From positions 1-11,971 of the forward strand of contig JAEZLD010000221.1 in the NCBI GenBank assembly GCA_023415335.1: a stretch of 11,971 bases of DNA. Direction: 5' to 3'. Below are positions 7,876 to 11,971 of the stretch, in pieces. The notes below the pieces were generated by a model, which saw only the letters and a list, made by a program, of their open reading frames with translations, was not told the origin of the DNA and did not search any database. This DNA is from Bacillota bacterium. Lineage in GTDB: Bacteria; Bacillota; Clostridia; Clostridiales; Caloramatoraceae. Position 1 is the stretch's first letter; each line of letters starts with the position of its first letter. The position numbers were made by a program, and so were the translations under genes.

Positions 7876-7994
7876 CCTTCACTGGGATTACTTTGGAAAA
7901 AGCTGTATAATAAAAAGTGGGTATTATGAGCAACAAGCGAAAGGCTTGTCAATAGCAAAAGCAGGAGATAAATCAGAATTAGGGGGAAACGAAA
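7876..7994 (+). promoter_or_regulatory. Intergenic stretch with weak promoter and small hairpin
   Basis: A consensus-like TATAAT (7906-7911) has no good -35 at 16-18 bp upstream. A perfect 6-bp hairpin ACAAGC/GCTTGT with a 5-nt GAAAG loop (7933-7949) lies downstream but lacks a U-run, so it is not a terminator. The VOC gene may be expressed from this weak promoter, by read-through from the kinase gene, or both. Confidence 0.4.
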
Positions 7995-8402
7995 ATGAGT
8001 CTAATCGGTGTTGGTTTATATGTAAAAAACAGTGTTCAGGCAGTAGAAATGTATAAATCAGCCTTTGATTTAGAGCTTGGATATCATGTGCTAAACAAGG
8101 ATGGTTCGTATTTTCACTCAGAGCTATGCAAGGATGGCGAAGAAGTCATTTCCGTGGTAGAAGCTGATACATCTGTTGTAATGGAAAATCCGGTTGAATT
8201 AGGCTATACATTCAGTGACAAGGACAAGCTGCTAAAGGCTTTTCGTGTTTTGAGTAAGGAAGGAAAGATAATGATGGATGTTTGCACATTACCATGGAGT
8301 CCTTGTGCTGCACAAGTAATAGATAGGTTTGGTATCAGGTGGTACTTAACTGTGAAGCAGCATCGTCCTGAAGAGACCTTTACCCCTGACGATTTTAAAT
8401 AA
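7995..8402 (+). CDS. VOC-superfamily (glyoxalase/PhnB-like) protein
   Basis: 135 residues with the beta-alpha-beta-beta-beta fold signature of the vicinal-oxygen-chelate superfamily. It begins LIGVGLYVKNSVQAVEMYKSAF with a mid-region YFHSELCKDGEEVISV, and ends with the PhnB-like RFGIRWYLTV. Members include glyoxalases, antibiotic-binding proteins and many of unknown role; this sequence does not show a specific ligand set that I can assign. The start has AGGGGGAAA upstream at the usual distance. A strong terminator follows directly, ending the preceding transcription unit. The family is fairly sure, the function unknown. Confidence 0.85.
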   Translation: MSLIGVGLYVKNSVQAVEMYKSAFDLELGYHVLNKDGSYFHSELCKDGEEVISVVEADTSVVMENPVELGYTFSDKDKLLKAFRVLSKEGKIMMDVCTLPWSPCAAQVIDRFGIRWYLTVKQHRPEETFTPDDFK

Positions 8403-8407
8403 CGAAC

Positions 8408-8457
8408 AATGCACCGAAGAAGCCTTTAAGTCAGGTGTTCACGGTGCATTTTTTATT
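8408..8457 (+). terminator. Rho-independent terminator after VOC gene
   Basis: A perfect 9-bp stem AATGCACCG (8408-8416) / CGGTGCATT (8442-8450) is extended by imperfect inner pairing (GAA/TTC, CCT/AGG) and followed by a T-rich tail TTTTTTATT. It starts 5 bp after the stop codon. Confidence 0.9.
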
Positions 8458-8570
8458 AAGGTAAAGTTAATGGTGCTATTACAGTGCCAGGAGCTGTTGA
8501 TTGCTTTTGAATTGACCGACACAACTTTATAATTTCTGAACATACATGCTATATTATAAGTATTAAATGA

Positions 8571-8645
8571 CAGGAGGAAAGCCCGTGTTTACTGATAAAA
8601 AGCTTTGGATTGCAAAATCCAACAAGGATTTGTACTTGTATCCTT
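8571..8645 (+). other. Possible orphan gene start with strong ribosome binding site
   Basis: AGGAGG (8571-8576) is followed at 7-nt spacing by GTG (8584) and an open frame VFTDKKLWIAKSNKDLYLY. After about 20 codons the frame simply runs antisense to the TPR remnant. This looks like the 5' end of a gene interrupted by a rearrangement rather than a functional gene. An in-frame ATG at 8567 has no ribosome binding site. Evidence is weak. Confidence 0.3.
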
Positions 8646-8940
8646 CCATGGGAGAGGACTTTTTCACCCTCAATCCGGGCTTCATCCACATTTCCAGGCA
8701 TGTACAGGGAGCGTGTAGTAAGAAGCTTTGCTTTTACAAGGCAAGCCTGGGCAGAAAGCTCTTTAAACACTGCCTCCGCTTTGCGCACATAGGAAAGGGC
8801 CCCGTCAAAATATCCGCCGAAATAGGCAATCTTTGCAAAATTGAATATCTGGTGAGCTGCAATCTGTGTGCAGTTATAGGCTTCAAGCAGACTATTGTAG
8901 TATCCGTAGGGGCAATGAAAGCTAGTGTAGACAAGAATAT
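8645..8940 (-). pseudogene. Remnant of a TPR-repeat protein (possibly MalT/LuxR-type regulator)
   Basis: The stretch 8457-9031 has no convincing intact gene. On the minus strand about 90 codons read as protein-like sequence with tetratricopeptide spacing: YYNSLLEAYNCTQIAAHQ, then FAKIAYFGGYFDGALSYVRK, then LLTTRSLYMPGNVDEARIEG. The A/G/Y/A positions match two TPR units. The open frame extends further (8549-9112), but the sequence to either side does not look like protein, there is no credible start or ribosome binding site, and the right part overlaps the nitroreductase start. I read it as an internal piece of a longer TPR protein, truncated at both ends. TPR arrays of this style occur in MalT-like transcription activators; that link is a guess. 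Boundaries are approximate. Confidence 0.5.
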
Positions 8941-9031
8941 GGAAATTTTGTATGATTATAGTGCAAAATGTTAGTACTCTTATGCCAGAATACGGAACGG
9001 AATTTATTATAAGCGTAGATGGGGGTAGGTT

Positions 9032-9589
9032 ATGGATACCAGAGAAGCTATATTTAAAAGAAGAAGCTGTAGAGCATATACGGACCAGCAGGTCAGCAGG
9101 GAAATACTGCAACAGTTATTAAATGCAGCATTTTCAGCTCCATCAGCGGCCAGTGCACAGCCATGGGAATTTGTTGTTATTGATGATAAAGCAGTACTAG
9201 ATAAACTGAGAGGAAAGCTGATATTTGCAAGATACAATGCTCCGGCAGCTATTGTTGTATGTGGAAACACCCTCCTTGCATTAAAGGGCGGGGATAAGGA
9301 CATATGGGTCTGCGACTGCAGTGCGGCAATGGAAAACATGCTTCTTGCTGCAACTGATATGGGACTCGGAAGCCTTTGGATAGGAATTTTCCCCATTGAA
9401 TCCCGAATGCAGGCTGTAAGGGATGTGCTTGATATACCAAAGCATGTTAATCCTATGGGAATGATGTATGTAGGATATGCAGTAAATGAGGCTGAAGGCA
9501 GATGTCGTTACAATGAAAAGGCAGTGTACTGGCAAAAATATGATAATACTAGAAAACATCGAAAAAAGGACAAGCCTAAAAAAGATTAG
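9032..9589 (+). CDS. Nitroreductase-family FMN oxidoreductase
   Basis: 185 residues, typical for the small nitroreductase/FMN reductase family. The N-terminal FMN-phosphate motif is KRRSCRAY (R10, R11, S12, R14), followed by the conserved APSAASAQPWEF segment (36-47) and a C-terminal half with MGLGSLWIGIFP (around 109-121) and GYA near the last strand. Such proteins are dimeric flavoenzymes that use NAD(P)H to reduce nitro, quinone or enone groups; the physiological substrate cannot be told. The C-terminus ends in a Lys-rich tail (RKHRKKDKPKKD). The ribosome binding site is modest (GGGGGTAGG, 3 nt before the ATG). A perfect 6-bp hairpin without a U-run follows the stop (9589-9603), so read-through into the GNAT gene is possible. 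Confidence 0.9.
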   Translation: MDTREAIFKRRSCRAYTDQQVSREILQQLLNAAFSAPSAASAQPWEFVVIDDKAVLDKLRGKLIFARYNAPAAIVVCGNTLLALKGGDKDIWVCDCSAAMENMLLAATDMGLGSLWIGIFPIESRMQAVRDVLDIPKHVNPMGMMYVGYAVNEAEGRCRYNEKAVYWQKYDNTRKHRKKDKPKKD

Positions 9590-9659
9590 ACCAGTAGCTG
9601 GTCATTGCCACAGGCCTGCATGTGAAATATAAAAAGTGATTTTACAGGGGGGTGATAAA

Positions 9660-10160
9660 ATGTGTATAAAGACGAAACGTTTAGAAATAAGGCCTTTTCA
9701 AGATAGGGACCGGGAGGCTATGATTGAACTGCTAACAAATGAAGAAATAAAGCAGACGTTTATGATCCCTGACTTTAAAAGCAATCAGGATTTAGAAAAC
9801 ATGGTTCTAAAGCTTCATGAGTATGCTAACTCTAAGGAGCATTATGTACAAGGTGTTTATTTGAATGATGAGCTTATCGGCTTTTTAAACGATGTAGAAA
9901 TTGTGAATGGCACAATTGAAGTTGGCTATGTGATTCATCCTTCTCAGAAAGGAAAGGGTTATGCCACAGAAATGCTTCGGGGAGTTATAGCCGATCTTTT
10001 TGCCAGAGGCTACAAGGAAGTCCTTGCCAGCGCTTTTGAGCATAATACTGCAAGCATTCGGGTTATGGAAAAGTGCGGAATGGTAAAAATACAAAGGTGT
10101 GAAAATGCCTTTTATCGTGGAAAGAATTATAACTGTCCTTATTACTCAATTTCAAAATAG
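9660..10160 (+). CDS. GNAT-family N-acetyltransferase (RimJ/RimL-like)
   Basis: 166 residues. It opens with the RimJ/RimL-type TKRLEIRPFQDRD. Motif A is VIHPSQKGKGYATEML, with the acetyl-CoA pyrophosphate loop Q96-K-G-K-G-Y101, and motif B contains HNTASIRVMEKCGM, the usual late acetyl-CoA contact. It should transfer acetyl from acetyl-CoA to an amine: a protein N-terminus, polyamine, antibiotic or metabolite. I start at the ATG at 9660, which follows GGGGGGTGATAAA. An upstream in-frame GTG (9636) would swallow that ribosome binding site. It lies 70 bp after the nitroreductase and 70 bp before the AspRS promoter. No clear terminator follows it. Confidence 0.93.
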   Translation: MCIKTKRLEIRPFQDRDREAMIELLTNEEIKQTFMIPDFKSNQDLENMVLKLHEYANSKEHYVQGVYLNDELIGFLNDVEIVNGTIEVGYVIHPSQKGKGYATEMLRGVIADLFARGYKEVLASAFEHNTASIRVMEKCGMVKIQRCENAFYRGKNYNCPYYSISK

Positions 10161-10230
10161 ATACACTTATCTGTTTATAATATTTAAATAAGCTATAAAA
10201 GGTTTACTAGAAATAGCAATAAAACAGAAC

Positions 10231-10259
10231 TTGACATGAAAAGGTTCAAATGTTAGAAT
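10231..10259 (+). promoter_or_regulatory. Strong promoter of the AspRS leader
   Basis: A perfect TTGACA (10231-10236), a 17-bp spacer and TAGAAT (10254-10259), with an extended -10 TG at 10251-10252. Transcription should start near 10266, leaving a leader of about 305 nt before the AspRS ATG. A strong promoter with a long structured leader fits control after initiation. Confidence 0.85.
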
Positions 10260-10286
10260 TAAACAAAAAAATGAATGGGGTTATCG

Positions 10287-10337
10287 ATGATGAGTACATT
10301 ATTTCAGTTTAATAAACTGAACAGGGACGACGATTGA
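10287..10337 (+). CDS. Candidate Asp-rich leader peptide of the AspRS attenuator
   Basis: A 16-codon ORF just downstream of the promoter encodes MMSTLFQFNKLNRDDD and stops at TGA 10335-10337. It carries three consecutive Asp codons (GAC GAC GAT, 10326-10334) directly before the stop, plus two Asn codons. A GGGG (10277-10280) lies 6 nt before the first ATG and 9 nt before the second ATG (10290); this is a weak but plausible ribosome binding site, similar in style to the G-run used by the GNAT gene. The Asp codons sit in the 5' strand of the long hairpin that competes with the antiterminator. Three Asp codons ahead of an aspartyl-tRNA synthetase gene argue for ribosome-mediated sensing of charged tRNA-Asp. 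Translation is not proven. Confidence 0.7.
   Translation: MMSTLFQFNKLNRDDD
10303..10321 (+). promoter_or_regulatory. Hairpin inside leader ORF
   Basis: A perfect 8-bp inverted repeat TTCAGTTT/AAACTGAA with a 3-nt AAT loop lies within the leader peptide coding sequence. It could act as a transcriptional pause hairpin that lets the first ribosome catch up, as leader hairpins do in other attenuators. That role is inference. Confidence 0.5.
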
Positions 10338-10440
10338 TAGCGCTTGTAGCTGAGTAATTCACAGGTACAAGCGCTTTCAGTGTTGTGCCTGTGTGGATAT
10401 GATGATAAACCACACTGGTAGTTTTACCCGTGTGGTTTTT
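10321..10440 (+). promoter_or_regulatory. Transcription attenuator (competing 1:2, 2:3 and 3:4 stems) upstream of AspRS
   Basis: Four segments can be read. Stem 1:2 pairs 10321-10348 with 10366-10392: a perfect 10-bp top (AGCGCTTGTA/TACAAGCGCT) and a lower part ACAGG/CCTGT, ACGACG/TGTTGT (two G-U pairs) and TTGA/TCAG (one G-U pair), with single mismatches and one bulge. The Asp codons lie in its lower 5' strand. Stem 2:3, the antiterminator, pairs TGCCTGTGTGG (10386-10396) with CCACACTGGTA (10410-10420), with one U-U mismatch and one G-U pair. Stem 3:4 is the terminator. Segments TGCCTGTGTGG and TACCCGTGTGG (10425-10435) match at 9 of 11 positions, so segment 3 has two alternative partners. 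A ribosome stalled on the Asp codons would block the lower 1:2 stem, free segment 2, and favour read-through. Pairings are seen; the mechanism is inferred by analogy with trp-type attenuators. Confidence 0.75.
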
Positions 10441-10446
10441 GTTTTT
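10407..10446 (+). terminator. Attenuator terminator in AspRS leader
   Basis: A 9-bp stem AAACCACAC (10407-10415) / GTGTGGTTT (10430-10438), a single T/C mismatch, then GGTA/TACC closed by a GTTT tetraloop, followed by TTTTTGTTTTT. This strong intrinsic terminator lies 130 nt before the AspRS start, so it must be bypassed for the gene to be expressed from its upstream promoter. Confidence 0.88.
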
Positions 10447-10570
10447 CATTTGTTTTCCATACGGGATTGTGGGTTGAAAGGTTGTGATGGCATGAGACAT
10501 GTAGATTATGTCCATATGGATATCTTTCAGATTGTTAGATAGAAAAAATAATGGAAAGGTGAGATATCAT

Positions 10571-11893
10571 ATGAAGATGGTAGAAATGAAACAGACTAAT
10601 AGATTAGAGGCAAGTGAGCTTGTAGGACATATCGGTGAACAGATAGCAATACACGGAAGTATCTATAAAATCAGAAAAATGAGTGATTTTTCCTTTATAT
10701 TGCTTCGCACAAAGGATCAAATTGTCCAGTGTATTTATAGCAAGGATTTTTCTGAGTTTGAACTGGATATATTAGCAGAAGAAGCCTGTGTTATTTTTCA
10801 TGCAGAAGTTATAGCAGAGGAGAGGTCCAAAACAGGATATGAGCTGCGTGTTATAAGAGCAGAAATCCTGTCTAAGCCGGTTGAGGCATCTCCAATTGTA
10901 ATTAATCAGAAGTATGTTAATGCTACACTGGAGAACCTGCTTGATTATCGCCCTATAACACTTCGGAATAATAAGGAACGGGCAATATTTAAAATACAGT
11001 CTGCAATCTGTAAGGCATTTCGCAGCTATTTAGAGTCTCAGAAATTTACTGAGGTTCATACTCCTAAAATAGTAGCAGCAGGAGCAGAAGGGGGAGCGAA
11101 CATTTTTCAATTACCTTATTTTGATAAAAAGGCTTATTTAGCACAAAGCCCACAATTCTATAAGCAGATGATGGTTGGAGTTTTTGAGAGAGTTTTTGAA
11201 ATTGCTCCTGTATTTAGAGCGGAAAAGCATGATACATCAAGGCATTTGAATGAATATACCAGCGTTGACTTAGAAATGGGATACATTGAAGGCTTTGAGG
11301 ATATCATGGCTTTGGAAATGGATATGCTTAGATATACAATGGAGTATCTTAGTGAAAATTGCAGTGAAGAATTGTTGCTGCATAATATAGAGCTTCCGAA
11401 TATTGAGTGCATACCACAGATAAAATTTGCTGAGGCAAAAGAATTAATCTGCAGAGAATATCATAGGAAAACTACTGATATGATGGACTTTGAGCCGGAA
11501 GAAGAGAGACTTCTTTGTCAGTATGTAAAGAAGACAACGGGAAGTGAATTTGTATTTGTCACACATTATCCAACTGCCAAGAGGCCATTTTATGCAATGG
11601 ACAATCCAGAGAATGAAAGCGAGACATTGAGCTTTGACCTGTTGTTCAGAGGCCTTGAAATTACAACTGGTGGACAGAGAATCCATAGTTATGAAGACCA
11701 GGTGAATAAGCTGCATAAAAAAGGCATGACAGTAGAAGAATTTGAAGGCTATCTTATGATGCACAAATATGGAATGCCTCCACACGGTGGTTTGGGATTG
11801 GGATTAGAAAGGTTTACAGCTAAACTGCTTGATTTTGAAAATGTAAGAAGTGCTACACTTTTTCCAAGAGATATTAATAGATTGGTTCCATAA
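10571..11893 (+). CDS. aspS2: Archaeal-type aspartyl-tRNA synthetase (AspRS2), probably aspartate--tRNA(Asn)-capable
   Basis: 440 residues, class IIb synthetase. An N-terminal OB-fold anticodon-binding domain (about 15-110) precedes the catalytic core. The core shows AspRS-type LAQSPQFYKQ, motif 2 VFRAEKHDTSRHLNEYTSVDLEM with R216, RPFYAMDNPENE..SFDLLFRGLEITTGGQRIH, and motif 3 GLGLGLERF with R414. The length and the absence of the bacterial GAD insertion place it with archaeal/eukaryal AspRS, not the ~590-residue bacterial enzyme. Clostridia are known to carry such a second AspRS, and archaeal-type enzymes in bacteria are often non-discriminating, charging tRNA-Asn with Asp for GatCAB amidation; that activity is inferred. 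The start is the ATG at 10571 with AGGTGA (10557-10562) 8 nt upstream; an in-frame ATG at 10508 lacks a site. Expression is gated by the leader attenuator. Confidence 0.92.
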   Translation: MKMVEMKQTNRLEASELVGHIGEQIAIHGSIYKIRKMSDFSFILLRTKDQIVQCIYSKDFSEFELDILAEEACVIFHAEVIAEERSKTGYELRVIRAEILSKPVEASPIVINQKYVNATLENLLDYRPITLRNNKERAIFKIQSAICKAFRSYLESQKFTEVHTPKIVAAGAEGGANIFQLPYFDKKAYLAQSPQFYKQMMVGVFERVFEIAPVFRAEKHDTSRHLNEYTSVDLEMGYIEGFEDIMALEMDMLRYTMEYLSENCSEELLLHNIELPNIECIPQIKFAEAKELICREYHRKTTDMMDFEPEEERLLCQYVKKTTGSEFVFVTHYPTAKRPFYAMDNPENESETLSFDLLFRGLEITTGGQRIHSYEDQVNKLHKKGMTVEEFEGYLMMHKYGMPPHGGLGLGLERFTAKLLDFENVRSATLFPRDINRLVP

Positions 11894-11923
11894 CTTTTGG
11901 CTCTTTGCCAATATGTCAGCACA

Positions 11924-11971
11924 GACCCCATTGAAGGCTTATTATAGCATTCAACGGGGTCCTTGTTTTTT
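11924..11971 (+). terminator. Rho-independent terminator after AspRS
   Basis: A stem of GACCCC/GGGGTC (11924-11929 and 11956-11961), one A/C mismatch, then TTGAA/TTCAA (11931-11935 and 11950-11954), followed by CTTG and a T-run to the window end. Confidence 0.9.

Noticed and set aside
7933..7949. Hairpin ACAAGC/GCTTGT as a terminator for the kinase operon
   Set aside because: No U-run follows and the stem is only 6 bp.
8470..8532. 20-residue ORF whose TTTGAATTGACC resembles the end of the histidine kinase gene
   Set aside because: A 12-base match with no wider similarity and no ribosome binding site; most likely chance.
8567..8974. 135-codon plus-strand ORF as a real gene
   Set aside because: Beyond about codon 25 it runs antisense to protein-like TPR sequence, and its own translation shows no family resemblance.
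9589..9603. Hairpin GACCAG/CTGGTC after the nitroreductase as a terminator
   Set aside because: A perfect 6-bp stem with a 3-nt loop, but no T-run; it may only affect RNA stability.
10271..10312. Alternative leader ORF MNGVIDDEYIISV with two Asp codons
   Set aside because: It starts only about 5 nt after the predicted transcription start, has no ribosome binding site and ends before the competing hairpin, so the ORF at 10287 fits better. It could still be read in a leaderless way.
10482..10507. Second promoter downstream of the attenuator (TTGTGA and TAGATT)
   Set aside because: The spacer is only 14 bp, too short for sigma-A promoters.
10266..10570. T-box riboswitch for the synthetase gene
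   Set aside because: The conserved T-box core (AGGGTGGNACCGCG-like) and a Stem I with the AG-bulge and GNTG motifs are not visible. The leader is instead explained by an ORF with Asp codons and competing stems.

Overview
The window looks like accessory chromosomal DNA of a low-to-moderate GC Gram-positive anaerobe, most likely a clostridium of the Lachnospiraceae type. This rests on the strong AGGAGG-type ribosome binding sites, sigma-A-like promoters (TTGACN-N17-TATAAT), Rho-independent terminators, a MerR/GyrI-type regulator, a bacitracin-transporter-like two-component/ABC operon, and an archaeal-type aspartyl-tRNA synthetase of a kind known from clostridia. The placement is inference from gene content, not from a marker gene.

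Layout. (1) 1-1672, minus strand: a MerR/GyrI-type regulator followed by a cytoplasmic class-C-beta-lactamase-fold serine hydrolase that runs off the left edge. They are transcribed from a promoter with the 19-bp spacer typical of MerR control. (2) 1680-4418, plus strand: a large SF2 helicase-like ATPase with a C-terminal two-helix membrane hairpin and an unrecognised last domain. Its promoter is back-to-back with the MerR promoter inside an 8-bp inverted repeat. (3) 4454-7875, plus strand: an OmpR-family response regulator, then an ABC ATPase, an ABC-2 permease and a one-membrane-span histidine kinase. The transporter part has its own promoter preceded by three direct repeats at exact 11-bp steps, a probable binding site for the response regulator. 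(4) 7995-8456: a small VOC-fold protein and its terminator. (5) 8457-9031: no intact gene, but a decayed TPR-protein fragment on the minus strand. (6) 9032-10160: a nitroreductase-like flavoprotein and a RimJ/RimL-type GNAT acetyltransferase. (7) 10231-11971: an archaeal-type AspRS with its own promoter, a roughly 300-nt leader and a terminator.

The most notable item is the AspRS leader. It holds a short ORF ending in Arg-Asp-Asp-Asp-stop. A long hairpin has the three Asp codons in its 5' strand. Its 3' strand overlaps an antiterminator strand, and a Rho-independent terminator follows whose 5' strand can pair with that antiterminator strand instead. This is the layout of ribosome-mediated (trp-like) attenuation: a ribosome stalled at Asp codons would turn on an enzyme that makes Asp-tRNA. 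It is not a T-box, the usual device for such genes in Firmicutes.
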